From Candidatus Zixiibacteriota bacterium (lineage in GTDB: Bacteria; Zixibacteria; MSB-5A5; GN15; PGXB01), in contig LS998015.1 in assembly GCA_900498245.1 (NCBI GenBank), positions 919,224-983,223 on the forward strand: a stretch of 64,000 nt of DNA. Reading direction: 5' to 3'. The notes beneath the pieces were generated by a model, which ran no database searches, had not been told where the DNA came from, and worked only from the letters and a program-made list of their open reading frames with translations. Both the position numbers and the translations under genes were made by a program. Of the stretch, positions 17,014 through 26,728 are shown piece by piece. Position 1 is the stretch's first letter. Every line of letters starts with the position of its first letter.

Positions 17014-17097
17014 TTTCGAAATAATACTTTAACTTCGGGAATCTGTATTGAGGATTGTTATAGTCCAGGTTGTTAAAATGCAGGCAGGAAATTTGTA

Positions 17098-17745
17098 ATG
17101 GCCCAAATATTTCCCCGCTGGACCAATAAACTGCCCCCCCTGATGGCGGGCGGGGCCGCATTTTTAATTATTATAATCATAGGGGGATTCTGGTATTACG
17201 GTTCCCCGTGGTACTCCGATGTCGGCTACCGCCCCACCCAGCCGGTTCCCTACAGTCATAAATTGCACGCCGGAGATCTCGGTCTCGATTGCCGCTATTG
17301 CCATTCCGATGTCGAAATATCTCCGGTGGCCAATGTCCCGCCCACCCAAACCTGCATGAACTGCCACAAGATTATATTGCCGCAGAGCGAAAAATTGCTC
17401 CCGGTGCGGGAAAGTTGGGCCAAGCATCAGCCGATCCAGTGGATCCAGGTTCATAAACTGCCCGATTTTGTCTATTTTAATCACAGCGCCCACCTGAACG
17501 CCGGCGTGGGATGTTTCGATTGCCACGGCAATATCGCGCAAATGGAAGTGGTCACCCAGCAGAAACCGTTGAGCATGTCCTGGTGCCTGGACTGTCATCG
17601 TAATCCCGACATGCACCTTCGCCCCCGCGAGGACCTCACCAACATGAACTGGGTGCCGCCGGCCAATCAGAAAGATTTCGCCGCCCGGGTCATAAAAGAA
17701 AAAAATATCGCACCGCCAACCGATTGCTCGGGGTGTCACCGATGA
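17098..17745 (+). CDS. actA: alternative complex III subunit A, pentaheme cytochrome c
   Basis: A 215-residue protein anchored by one N-terminal transmembrane helix. Five CXXCH motifs are visible: CRYCH, CMNCH, CFDCH, CLDCH and CSGCH, the number typical of ActA. ACIII is a quinol:electron-acceptor oxidoreductase that replaces bc1. The ATG of actB overlaps the stop (ATGA). The opening PYSHKLHAGDLGLDCRYCH region is characteristic of the family. Confidence 0.95.
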   Translation: MAQIFPRWTNKLPPLMAGGAAFLIIIIIGGFWYYGSPWYSDVGYRPTQPVPYSHKLHAGDLGLDCRYCHSDVEISPVANVPPTQTCMNCHKIILPQSEKLLPVRESWAKHQPIQWIQVHKLPDFVYFNHSAHLNAGVGCFDCHGNIAQMEVVTQQKPLSMSWCLDCHRNPDMHLRPREDLTNMNWVPPANQKDFAARVIKEKNIAPPTDCSGCHR

Positions 17746-20732
17746 GTGATGAATTAAAATATGGCGGAAAGGAATACTGGCGAAGTTTCGACCAGCTGGC
17801 CGAGACTCCCGAATTCCAGGAGTTATTGCACCGGGAATTCCCCGAACATGCTTGGGAACTTGATAACGGGATGTCGCGCCGGAATTTTCTCTCTTTAATG
17901 GGGGCCTCGGTGGCTATGGCCGGCCTGGCCGGATGCCGCCGCCCGGTGGAAAAGATTCTTCCCTATGTCAGCCAGCCGGAAGAAATTATTCCCGGTGTCG
18001 CCCAGCATTATGCCACGACCATGCCTCTGGGTCTTAATGCTTACGGTTTGGTGGTGGAGACTCACGAAGGCCGGCCCACCAAAATCGAAGGGAATCCGCT
18101 TCATCCTTCCACTCTCGGGGCCGCCAGTGCTATCATGCAGGCGTCGATCCTCGGGATGTACGATCCCGATCGCTCCAAACGTCTCCTCCAAAAAGGGGAT
18201 GAAAAGGAATGGATTGATTTCGTCTCATTCTGGAGAGAGTTATACCAGTCTTATCTGCAAAATAGGGGAAAAGGACTGGCAGTTCTCACCGAATCCTTTG
18301 CCTCCCCGACCCTGGCCAAATTGATCGAGACCTTCCGGAGCCAATTCCCCGCGGCCGCTTTTATCTCTTGGGAACCGGTAAGCGATGAAAATCTGTATGA
18401 GGGGACAAAAACGGCCGCCGGTGCATATCTTCAGCCGGTTCACTACTATGACAGGGCCCGTGTCATTCTCTCTCTGGACTCGGACTTTCTGCAGACTGAG
18501 GGGGAAAATGTCGCGGCCACCCGGCATTTTGCCGATGGCCGCCGTCTTGTGACCGAAAAAGATGCGATGAATCGTCTCTATATGGTCGAAAGCAACTACT
18601 CCTTGACCGGAGGGATGGCCGATCATCGTCTGCGCCTGGCCTCTCGTCATATCGGGCCGTTCGTCATGGCCCTGACCCGGGAATTAAAAACCCTGGGGTT
18701 GGCGGTCGGAATTGACGCCCGAATCGATTACCCCGAGAATTTCTTCGATAAAAAATGGCTCAACGTGGTCGCCCGCGACTTACTGCGCTCCCAGGGACAA
18801 TCGCTCCTTGTCGCCGGCCGCAGACAGCCGTCCTATGTCCATGAAATTGTCCTGGCCCTCAATCATGGCCTCGGCAATACCGGGCAGACCGTATCATATC
18901 GCAGGGCAATTGATTCCGAAATGCCGTCGACCGCCGCTCTCTCAGGTTTGGTTGATAGTGTCAATCGCGGCGAAATTGAGACCCTCATTATATTGGGCGG
19001 AAATCCTGTCTATAACGCCCCTGTCGATCTGAAATTTCCCGAGGCCCTTAAAAAAGCAGGACACGTTATTCATCTTGGCCTCTATAACGATGAGACCGGC
19101 AAAATATCCGAATGGCATATCCCGCAGAGCCACTATCTGGAAAGTTGGGGCGATGCCCGGGCCGCCGACGGAACCGTCAGCGTCATTCAGCCGATGATCG
19201 AACCGCTTTATGGCGGTCATAGTGCTGTCGAACTCTTAAACCTGATCGTCACCGGCCACGACCAAGGCGGTTATGACATCGTTCGGAATCGCTGGTCCGA
19301 CATTCTGAATGGGTTAACCTTTGAATCGGTGTGGCAGAAAGTCCTGCATGACGGACTGCTTTCGAACAGCGCCGTGCCACCCCAGACGATCACCTTGAAT
19401 TTTGCCGCGATTGAGTCCGATATCAATCGATCGCTTCCGTCATACAAACAACTCGATTCCGGGAATATGGAAGTCGTTTTCGCCGCTTCGCCGGCAATGT
19501 TCGACGGGCGCTTCGCCAATATCGGCTGGCTGCAGGAATTGCCCGATTCCATTACCAAAATCACCTGGGATAATCCCGTTTTAATCAGTCATCGCACCGC
19601 GCAAGCCCTGAAAGTGGAAAGCGGAGACCTGGTGCAGTTGGAATGGCAGGGGAATAAAATGGAAGCGGCCGTTTATGTCCTCCCCGGCCACGCCGACAAC
19701 TCCGTCACCCTGCAATTGGGATATGGCCAAAGCGGACTGGGGCGAATTGCCGATGGGGTCGGATTTGATACCTATAGACTGCGCCAGTCCCAAAATAAAG
19801 ATTTCGGCGACGGTCTAATCGTGACAAAGACCGGGAGAACCTATAAACTCTCGACCACGCAGAATCATCAGACCATGGAAGGGCGGCCGATGGTTCGCGA
19901 AGGCACGATTGATGAATACCGTCAACGGCCCAATTTCGCCGCCGAGATGGTCAAACTTCCCCTGATTGAATCAATTTTCACGGAACACAAGTATGATACC
20001 GGGTACCAGTGGGGCATGACCGTCGACCTCAACGCCTGCACCGGCTGCAACGCCTGCACCATCGCCTGTCAGAGCGAGAACAATATCCCGATCGTCGGCA
20101 AAGAACAGGTGTCGCGGGGGCGGGAGATGCACTGGATCCGGAATGACCGCTATTTTGTCGGCGATACTGATACTCCCGAAATGGCCCATCAGGTGGTGGC
20201 CTGCCAGCAGTGTGAAAACGCCCCGTGCGAGACCGTCTGCCCGGTGGCGGCCACCGTGCATGACCATGAAGGTTTGAATGTCATGACCTATAACCGCTGT
20301 ATCGGCACCCGCTACTGCTCCAATAATTGTCCGTACAAAGTGCGGCGCTTCAACTTCTTTAACTATACCAATAAACTGCCTCAAACCATAAAGATGGCCC
20401 AGAACCCGGATGTCACCGTCCGGTTCCGCGGCGTCATGGAAAAATGCACCTTCTGCGTCCAGCGCATCGTGCGCGGCAAGGATAAGGCGAAACTGGAGGG
20501 ACGAGAGGTCCGCGACGGTGAAATTATCACCGCCTGTCAGCAAACCTGCCCGGCACAGGCTATTGTCTTCGGCAATATTAACGACCCGGATAGCCGGGTT
20601 TCGCAAATAAAGAAAAGTAACAGAAATTACCAGATCCTGGCGGAATTGAACACCAAGCCGCGCAATTCCTATCTGGCGCGGATTCGCAATCCCCACCCGG
20701 AACTGGAAAACCATAAACCTGTTACAGGATAA
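17742..20732 (+). CDS. actB: alternative complex III subunit B, molybdopterin-like/Fe-S protein
   Basis: The 996-residue subunit starts at the ATG overlapping the actA stop. A Tat-like motif MSRRNFLSLMGASVAMAGLAG lies at 45-65 and ends in a Cys. Residues about 70-740 form a molybdopterin-oxidoreductase fold that, in this family, lacks the cofactor. The C-terminal domain carries ferredoxin clusters: CTGCNACTIAC, CQQCENAPCETVC, CIGTRYCSNNC, CTFC and CQQTC. It passes electrons between the quinone-site subunits and the heme subunits on the periplasmic face. Confidence 0.96.
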   Translation: MSDELKYGGKEYWRSFDQLAETPEFQELLHREFPEHAWELDNGMSRRNFLSLMGASVAMAGLAGCRRPVEKILPYVSQPEEIIPGVAQHYATTMPLGLNAYGLVVETHEGRPTKIEGNPLHPSTLGAASAIMQASILGMYDPDRSKRLLQKGDEKEWIDFVSFWRELYQSYLQNRGKGLAVLTESFASPTLAKLIETFRSQFPAAAFISWEPVSDENLYEGTKTAAGAYLQPVHYYDRARVILSLDSDFLQTEGENVAATRHFADGRRLVTEKDAMNRLYMVESNYSLTGGMADHRLRLASRHIGPFVMALTRELKTLGLAVGIDARIDYPENFFDKKWLNVVARDLLRSQGQSLLVAGRRQPSYVHEIVLALNHGLGNTGQTVSYRRAIDSEMPSTAALSGLVDSVNRGEIETLIILGGNPVYNAPVDLKFPEALKKAGHVIHLGLYNDETGKISEWHIPQSHYLESWGDARAADGTVSVIQPMIEPLYGGHSAVELLNLIVTGHDQGGYDIVRNRWSDILNGLTFESVWQKVLHDGLLSNSAVPPQTITLNFAAIESDINRSLPSYKQLDSGNMEVVFAASPAMFDGRFANIGWLQELPDSITKITWDNPVLISHRTAQALKVESGDLVQLEWQGNKMEAAVYVLPGHADNSVTLQLGYGQSGLGRIADGVGFDTYRLRQSQNKDFGDGLIVTKTGRTYKLSTTQNHQTMEGRPMVREGTIDEYRQRPNFAAEMVKLPLIESIFTEHKYDTGYQWGMTVDLNACTGCNACTIACQSENNIPIVGKEQVSRGREMHWIRNDRYFVGDTDTPEMAHQVVACQQCENAPCETVCPVAATVHDHEGLNVMTYNRCIGTRYCSNNCPYKVRRFNFFNYTNKLPQTIKMAQNPDVTVRFRGVMEKCTFCVQRIVRGKDKAKLEGREVRDGEIITACQQTCPAQAIVFGNINDPDSRVSQIKKSNRNYQILAELNTKPRNSYLARIRNPHPELENHKPVTG

Positions 20733-20756
20733 TAATTGCTTTAAGAATAGGGAAGA

Positions 20757-22166
20757 GTGAGTTCGAATATTTCAGATCCGGGCCGCCTGTATATCGATGA
20801 GCCGCCGCTTGTAACCGGGAACCAGACTTTCGCCTCCGTCACGGAGAAAATCAGCAGTATTACGGAGCGAAAAGTCTCGAAATACTGGTACCTGGCCATC
20901 TCCATCACCGGCGCCATGACCGGCCTGCTTTTTATTTCCATTGGATACCTGGTCTGGGAAGGAATCGGTATCTGGGGCGTCATGATCCCGGTCGGCTGGG
21001 GCTGGGCGATCGTCAACTTTGTTTTCTGGGTCGGTATCGGCCATGCCGGAACCCTGATCTCGGCCATTCTCTATCTGCTCCGCCAGCATTGGCGCACCTC
21101 CATAAATCGCTTCGCCGAGGCGATGACACTCTTCGCCGTAATTTGCGCCCTTATTTTCCCCGGCGTGCATGTCGGACGGGTCTGGGTCGCCTACTGGCTG
21201 GCCCCGGTTCCGAATCAGATGGGTCTCTGGCCCAATTTCCGCAGTCCCCTGTTATGGGATTTCTTTGCCGTCGGCACCTATTTTACCGCCTCTCTTCTTT
21301 TCTGGTACACCGGCCTGATTCCCGATCTGGCCACTTTACGTAACCGGGCCGTCAAGAGAATTAAGAAAATTCTGTTCGGGATATTATCGTTAGGCTGGCG
21401 CGGCGGCAATCGCCAGTGGAAACATTATGAACTGGCGTACCTGATTCTGGCCGGAATCTCCACGCCGCTGGTTCTTTCGGTGCATAGCGTTGTCAGTACC
21501 GATTTTGCCGTAAGTATCCTTCCCGGCTGGCACTCGACCATTTTCCCACCCTATTTTGTGGCCGGGGCGATATTTTCCGGATTCGCCATGGTCGTCACTC
21601 TGGGGATTATCGCGCGTCAGGCCTTCCAACTCGAAGACTTTATAACGATCAACCATCTCGAAAAAATGGCCAAAATCATGATGGTGACCGGTATGATGGT
21701 CGGATATGCCTATCTGATCGAATTTTTCATGGCCTGGTACAGCGGCAATGAGTACGAGGCGTTCACCTATCTCAACCGGGCCTTCGGACCGTACGCCTGG
21801 GCCTACTGGATAATGTTCCTCTGCAATGTGATTGTGCCGCAGATTTACTGGGTCAAGAAGTTCCGCACCAGTATTCCGATTTTATTTGTCTCATCGATCC
21901 TTGTCAATGTCGGCATGTGGTTCGAGAGATTCGTTATCGTAATAACATCACTCTCGCGAGATTTTATGCCGGCCAATTGGGGATACTACAAACCGACCTT
22001 CTGGGATATCTCGACTTTCGTCGGTTCCGTCGGCTTGTTCCTGACCCTTTTCTTGCTCTTCGTCCGCTACCTCCCGATTATTGCCATGTCGGAAGTCAAA
22101 GGGGTTCTGCCCGCCGCCAATCCTCATAATTATGGGGGTGAACATGCTGGGGGAGGGGAGAAATAA
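20757..22166 (+). CDS. actC: alternative complex III subunit C (NrfD-like quinone-binding membrane protein)
   Basis: 469 residues with about ten hydrophobic helices of the NrfD/PsrC type. Typical segments are [35 protein letters not shown] and [16 protein letters not shown]. The start is GTG at 20757, preceded by AGGGAAG. In known ACIII structures ActC binds menaquinol and may translocate protons. Its stop overlaps actD by one base. Confidence 0.95.
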   Translation: MSSNISDPGRLYIDEPPLVTGNQTFASVTEKISSITERKVSKYWYLAISITGAMTGLLFISIGYLVWEGIGIWGVMIPVGWGWAIVNFVFWVGIGHAGTLISAILYLLRQHWRTSINRFAEAMTLFAVICALIFPGVHVGRVWVAYWLAPVPNQMGLWPNFRSPLLWDFFAVGTYFTASLLFWYTGLIPDLATLRNRAVKRIKKILFGILSLGWRGGNRQWKHYELAYLILAGISTPLVLSVHSVVSTDFAVSILPGWHSTIFPPYFVAGAIFSGFAMVVTLGIIARQAFQLEDFITINHLEKMAKIMMVTGMMVGYAYLIEFFMAWYSGNEYEAFTYLNRAFGPYAWAYWIMFLCNVIVPQIYWVKKFRTSIPILFVSSILVNVGMWFERFVIVITSLSRDFMPANWGYYKPTFWDISTFVGSVGLFLTLFLLFVRYLPIIAMSEVKGVLPAANPHNYGGEHAGGGEK

Positions 22167-22711
22167 TGCTCGGAACTCCGAAAAAAACCGATTTCATCCT
22201 GGCGGAATTTTCCGACCCGGCGGCCCTGATTGAGGGCGCGAAAAAAATGCGCGATGCCGGATACAAGAAATTCGATTGTCATTCCCCCTTCCCGATTCAT
22301 GGAATGGATCGGGCCATGGGACTCAAACGATCCCCGATCGGATGGATCGCCGGTCTCTGGGCGATTATCGGGGCCGGCGGCGGTTTGGCCCTGCAGTGGT
22401 ACGCCATGTCGGTCAGTTACCCGCTTGTCATCGCCGGCAAGCCGTATTTCGCTTTTCAGGCCTATGTCCCGGTGACATTCGCCTTCGGCGTTTTGGGCGG
22501 AGCTTTTGCCTCCCTCTTCGGCATGCTGATAATCAACCGCTTGCCACGGCTGAATCATCCCTTATTCAATTCGGAACGATTCAAGCGTCTGACTGTTGAT
22601 GCCTTCTTCATAAGTCTGGAATCGGATGATCCGTTGTATGATGAAAGCAAATCCCCGGCATTCCTGGAATCTGCCGGCGGTAAAAATATTGAAATTTTGA
22701 GGGACGAATGA
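22166..22711 (+). CDS. actD: alternative complex III subunit D
   Basis: A 181-residue protein with two transmembrane helices (WIAGLWAIIGAGGGLALQWY and the AYVPVTFAFGVLGGAFASLF segment) after a cytoplasmic DUF3341 domain (FSDPAALIEGAKKMRDAGYK, HSPFPIHGMD). This matches ActD. Translation is coupled on both sides: a 1-bp overlap with actC and a 4-bp ATGA overlap with actE. Confidence 0.94.
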   Translation: MLGTPKKTDFILAEFSDPAALIEGAKKMRDAGYKKFDCHSPFPIHGMDRAMGLKRSPIGWIAGLWAIIGAGGGLALQWYAMSVSYPLVIAGKPYFAFQAYVPVTFAFGVLGGAFASLFGMLIINRLPRLNHPLFNSERFKRLTVDAFFISLESDDPLYDESKSPAFLESAGGKNIEILRDE

Positions 22712-23331
22712 AATCCGGAATTCAAAATATCTGGTTGATTTTCCTGTCGGGAGCCTTTCTATTGGCGGCCGTAATTGGTTGCGGCCGCGGCATTCCATTC
22801 GAAAAACCGCCGACTCATATCGACCGCGGCATGAGCGAACAGCCGAAATTTAAGCCCCAGTCGGAAAATGACTTTTTTGCCGATAAAGCGTCGATGCGGA
22901 TGCCGGTGCCGGGGACCGTTTCCCACGATGAACTGCGCGATAATACCGAATATTATTTAGGCAAAAATGCCAAGGGCGAGTTCCTTGCCAAAGCGCCGGT
23001 TCCTATCACCATGCAGAATCTCAAAAGAGGGCAGGAGCGGTTCAATATTTACTGCGCTCCCTGTCACAGCCGGGTCGGCGACGGCAAAGGGATTATGGTG
23101 AACCGCGGCTATCCCCCTCCGCCGTCATATCATGAAGAACGTCTTATCAAAATTCAGGATGGATATATTTTCGATGTCATAACCAATGGCATCCGCAATA
23201 TGCCGTCATACCGGCACCAGATTCCGGTCGCCGACCGCTGGGATATTGTCCTTTACGTGCGGGCTCTGCAGAGAAGTTGGAACGCCACCATTAACGACAT
23301 CCCGGAAGAATTGCGTCAGAATATCAGGTGA
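22708..23331 (+). CDS. actE: alternative complex III subunit E, monoheme cytochrome c lipoprotein
   Basis: 207 residues with the lipobox AVIGCGRG, so Cys is lipidated, and a single heme motif CAPCH followed by a Met ligand candidate in NGIRNMPSYRHQIP. This fits ActE, which hands electrons onward to the oxidase-linked cytochrome. It overlaps actD and actF by 4 bp each. Confidence 0.95.
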   Translation: MKSGIQNIWLIFLSGAFLLAAVIGCGRGIPFEKPPTHIDRGMSEQPKFKPQSENDFFADKASMRMPVPGTVSHDELRDNTEYYLGKNAKGEFLAKAPVPITMQNLKRGQERFNIYCAPCHSRVGDGKGIMVNRGYPPPPSYHEERLIKIQDGYIFDVITNGIRNMPSYRHQIPVADRWDIVLYVRALQRSWNATINDIPEELRQNIR

Positions 23332-24521
23332 GAAATATGAAATTGGATATTCAAAAATTCACTTTGATCGACTCCGGCTCCCTCGGCAGGAATTCTCTGA
23401 TTGTCGGCATAATCGGCCTGGCTTTGTCGCTGGTCGGCTATTTCCTCAATAGCGGGCAATTTTTCCATTCTTATCTGGTGGCTTATACTTTCTGGCTCAG
23501 TATCGTTCTGGGAGCGCTGTTCTTTGTGATGCTCCATCATCTGGTGGGGGCCAAATGGAGTATCGTCATGCGCCGTCTGGCCGAAACCGTCTCGCAGGTC
23601 ATGCCTCTCATGGCGATTCTTTTTATCCCGGTCATAATCGGACTGCCTCATCTCTATGAATGGAGCCATAAGGATATCGTTGCCGATGACAAACTGCTGG
23701 CCGGGAAAGCCGCTTATTTGAATGTCGCCTTTTTCCTGATACGGGCGGTTGTCTATTTCGCGGTCTGGATTTTTCTCTCCCGGCGCCTGTACAAAATATC
23801 TCTGGAGCAGGACAGCGGCTTCAAACCGGAACAGGTTCGTAAATTTCGCGTCACCAGCGCTCCCGGAATCATTGCCTACGCTTTCACCGTGACCTTCGCC
23901 GCCTTCGACTGGCTGATGTCGCTCGCGCCCCATTGGTATTCGACCATTTACGGCGTCTATTATTTCAGCGGCGCGGTCGTAGGCGTCCTGGCGCTTTTTA
24001 TAATGGCTGTATATTTTCTGAGGCGGGATAACATCCTGTCTGAAAGCATCACGGTCGAGCATTATCACGATTTGGGGAAATTGCTCTTTGCCTTTACTAT
24101 CTTCTGGGCCTATATCGCTTTTTCCCAGTATCTGCTTATATGGTACGCTAATATTCCGGAAGAAACCATCTGGTACCGCAACCGCTGGGAAGGCACCTGG
24201 AAGGCAGTTTCGCTGATTATTGTCTTCGGCCATTTCGTGGTACCGTTTTTCATTCTTATTACCAGGTCCGCGAAACGCAACCCGGCCTTTTTGGCCGTCA
24301 TGGCCCTCTGGATGTTCCTGATGCATTGGGTCGATATCTACTGGCTCGTCGTGCCTTCGCTTCATCATGGAGGAGCCGTCATTACTTGGATCGATATCAC
24401 CGCCATGGCGGGAATCGGAGGACTGTTCCTCTGGTATTTCTGGAGACTATTTTCAGCCCGGCCGCTTTTGGCAGTGGGCGACCCGCATCTGCGCGAATCG
24501 GTGGAGTTTATAAACAGTTAG
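23328..24521 (+). CDS. actF: alternative complex III subunit F (second NrfD-like membrane protein)
   Basis: The 397-residue membrane protein has about ten helices and resembles ActC in fold. Markers are MLHHLVGAKWSIVMRRLAET, FTVTFAAFDWLMSLAPHWYS and ISQYLLIWYANIPEETIWY-type sequence. In ACIII, ActF pairs with ActC; its proton-channel role is family knowledge. The C-terminus ends in a cytosolic PLLAVGDPHLRESVEF tail. Confidence 0.95.
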   Translation: MRNMKLDIQKFTLIDSGSLGRNSLIVGIIGLALSLVGYFLNSGQFFHSYLVAYTFWLSIVLGALFFVMLHHLVGAKWSIVMRRLAETVSQVMPLMAILFIPVIIGLPHLYEWSHKDIVADDKLLAGKAAYLNVAFFLIRAVVYFAVWIFLSRRLYKISLEQDSGFKPEQVRKFRVTSAPGIIAYAFTVTFAAFDWLMSLAPHWYSTIYGVYYFSGAVVGVLALFIMAVYFLRRDNILSESITVEHYHDLGKLLFAFTIFWAYIAFSQYLLIWYANIPEETIWYRNRWEGTWKAVSLIIVFGHFVVPFFILITRSAKRNPAFLAVMALWMFLMHWVDIYWLVVPSLHHGGAVITWIDITAMAGIGGLFLWYFWRLFSARPLLAVGDPHLRESVEFINS

Positions 24522-24528
24522 GAATAAG

Positions 24529-24879
24529 ATGCCTGATATACCGGGAAATAAGCCTTCCGACGAAGGCTACGAGAAAAAAGATATCAATGTCGCCAAGGTC
24601 TTCATGTTTGTCGCCCTGGCGGCGGGGTTTCTGGTCGTGGCTATTTTGCTCCTCAATAATTATTTCACTGAAGCCACCGAGGAACAGGTATATAGCGCCG
24701 TTCTGAAACCGGAATCGGTGGCGTTGCGCGATCTCCGCGCCCGCGAGGACGGCATCCTTAATTCCTACAAACTCCTGGATTCGGCCAAAGGGATTTATCA
24801 AATTCCGATTGAACGCGCCATGAAGGTCATGGCCGATGAGGCGTTCCGCGAATCTCAAAAAGAAGAGAAGGCAAAATAA
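24529..24879 (+). CDS. single-helix membrane protein of the ACIII-oxidase operon
   Basis: A 116-residue protein with a charged cytosolic N-terminus, one transmembrane helix (VFMFVALAAGFLVVAILLLN), and a periplasmic part containing YKLLDSAKGIYQIPIERAMK. That last motif recurs in small proteins of similar respiratory operons. It starts 7 bp after actF and ends directly before the SCO gene, so it may be an accessory or assembly subunit. No function is established. Confidence 0.8.
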   Translation: MPDIPGNKPSDEGYEKKDINVAKVFMFVALAAGFLVVAILLLNNYFTEATEEQVYSAVLKPESVALRDLRAREDGILNSYKLLDSAKGIYQIPIERAMKVMADEAFRESQKEEKAK

Positions 24880-25761
24880 ATGTCCGCTCACCCCAAAATA
24901 TTTCACTTCCGATATTTGCGGATGCTCGCGCCTGCCTTCATAATCCTGGTGGTTTCTTTGAATGGCCCGCAAATATTCGCCCAGGCGGTGCGCAATGATA
25001 TCTCGGAATTGAGAAAAATGGATGTTGTCGAGCATCCCGACGCCCGCATTCCGCTCGATTTGACTTTTGTCGATGATTCCGGCAAGACTGTCACAATCGG
25101 CGATTATTTCAATCAGGGGAAACCGGTCATTCTTGACATGGCCTACTACACCTGCCCCATGCTCTGCAATCTGGTTATGAACGGTATCGCTCAGGGAGTC
25201 AAACAAATCAACCTGCTCCCGGGGCGCGATTTTCAGATTGTCACCGTCAGCATCGATCCCCGTGATTCCGTATCGCTGGCGGCCGCCAAACGCGCCAATT
25301 ATCTCAAAAGCATCGGGAAACCGGGCATCGACGCCGGCTGGCGTTTCCTTACCGGGCCGGCGGAAAATTCCAAGGCTCTGGCCGATGCCCTTGGATTTGA
25401 ATATTATTATGATGAGGCAAAGGGGCAGTACGCCCATCCGGCCGTGATTTTCGTTCTGACCGCCGACGGCCGGATATCGCGATACCTGTATGGTATCGAA
25501 TTCAAGCCAAACGATTTACGGCTCGCTCTTTTGGAGGCCTCCGAAGGAAAAATCGGCAATACCGTCGATCGGATCTTATTGTACTGCTATCATTATGACC
25601 CGGAAGCAAAGGGTTATGTCCTCTTTGCCGCCAATGTGATGAAACTCGGCGGGCTGATTACACTCGTGCTTCTGACAGCGATTTTGGCCTTTCTCTGGAT
25701 TCGCGAACACCACAAAAAATCTGCCCACAAGACCGGAACAGTCGGGCAATCATTATTGTGA
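24880..25761 (+). CDS. SCO1/SenC copper chaperone, membrane-anchored
   Basis: 293 residues with a signal/anchor at the N-terminus and an extra C-terminal transmembrane helix (LGGLITLVLLTAILAFLWI). The thioredoxin-like domain carries the copper-binding CPMLC motif and a later His (AHPAVIFVL). SCO proteins deliver copper to the CuA site of oxidase subunit II, encoded directly downstream. The C-terminal helix is an addition relative to standard SCO. Confidence 0.92.
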   Translation: MSAHPKIFHFRYLRMLAPAFIILVVSLNGPQIFAQAVRNDISELRKMDVVEHPDARIPLDLTFVDDSGKTVTIGDYFNQGKPVILDMAYYTCPMLCNLVMNGIAQGVKQINLLPGRDFQIVTVSIDPRDSVSLAAAKRANYLKSIGKPGIDAGWRFLTGPAENSKALADALGFEYYYDEAKGQYAHPAVIFVLTADGRISRYLYGIEFKPNDLRLALLEASEGKIGNTVDRILLYCYHYDPEAKGYVLFAANVMKLGGLITLVLLTAILAFLWIREHHKKSAHKTGTVGQSLL

Positions 25762-25775
25762 GAAGAAAATAAATT

Positions 25776-26717
25776 ATGGATACGTCCGGGACTTTATTCA
25801 TGCCGCCTCAGCATTCGACCTTTGCGGGACAGGTCGATTCTCTTTTCTATTTCATATTGTACGCCGCCAGTGTTTTCTTCGCGATTGTCGTATTCGGAAT
25901 AATCTACTTTGCCGTCCGTTACCGGCGGGGCCATAAAAAACCGGCCAAGCCCGGTCCCGACCATAATACGGCTCTTGAAATCATCTGGACCCTTATCCCG
26001 ACCATACTCGTGGTTATCGTCTTTTTCCGCGGCTTCAAAATTTATCTGGAAATGAATGTTCCTCCCAAGGACGCCATGGAAATCAAAGTTACCGGCCAGA
26101 AATGGTTCTGGTCGTTCGATTATCCCAACGGCGCCAGCACCGTCAACGAACTGGATGTCCCCGTCGGTAAACCGGTCAAGCTTTTGATGTCATCGCGCGA
26201 TGTTATTCACGGCTTCTATATCCCGGACTTTCGTATCAAGGCCGATGTCGTTCCCAATCGCTATACGATTACCTGGTTTCAGGCCACCCAGACCGGAACT
26301 TTTAATCTCTTTTGTACCCAGTATTGCGGAAAGGGCCACTCGGAAATGATCGCGAAAGTGAAAGTGATGGGGGAGAGGGAATACGACGAATGGCTGGCCT
26401 CCGGAACCAAAGCCGGCGAGGGAATGTCCCTGGCCGATTTCGGTGCCAAGTTGTATGTTTCCAAGGCCTGTGCTACCTGCCATAATGTCGATGGCACCGC
26501 CAATGTCGGCCCCACCTTCAAGGGGATTTTTGGCCACCCGGTGAAACTTTCCGACGGTTCCTCGGTTATGGTTGACGAAAACTATATTCGCGAGTCGATT
26601 CTGAACCCGCAGGCCAAAATCGTCGCCGGCTACCAGCCGGTCATGCCGACTTTTCAGGGGGTGCTGAATGACCGCGAGGTCGATGCCTTGACGGCCTATA
26701 TTAAGACGCTGAAATAA
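25776..26717 (+). CDS. coxB: caa3-type cytochrome c oxidase subunit II with fused cytochrome c
   Basis: A 313-residue protein. Two N-terminal transmembrane helices are followed by the cupredoxin domain with CuA ligands ([23 protein letters not shown]), then a C-terminal cytochrome c domain with heme motif CATCH near 230 and Met ligand candidate in [10 protein letters not shown]. The fused heme defines a caa3 oxidase, so electrons can arrive without soluble cytochrome c, consistent with direct coupling to ACIII. Confidence 0.96.
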   Translation: MDTSGTLFMPPQHSTFAGQVDSLFYFILYAASVFFAIVVFGIIYFAVRYRRGHKKPAKPGPDHNTALEIIWTLIPTILVVIVFFRGFKIYLEMNVPPKDAMEIKVTGQKWFWSFDYPNGASTVNELDVPVGKPVKLLMSSRDVIHGFYIPDFRIKADVVPNRYTITWFQATQTGTFNLFCTQYCGKGHSEMIAKVKVMGEREYDEWLASGTKAGEGMSLADFGAKLYVSKACATCHNVDGTANVGPTFKGIFGHPVKLSDGSSVMVDENYIRESILNPQAKIVAGYQPVMPTFQGVLNDREVDALTAYIKTLK

Positions 26718-26728
26718 AAGGAATTTTG

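Noticed and set aside
23316..24368. 350-codon minus-strand frame over actF
   Set aside because: Translation is strongly charged and Gln/Glu/Arg-rich as expected for antisense of a membrane protein; actF is supported by family and operon overlaps.
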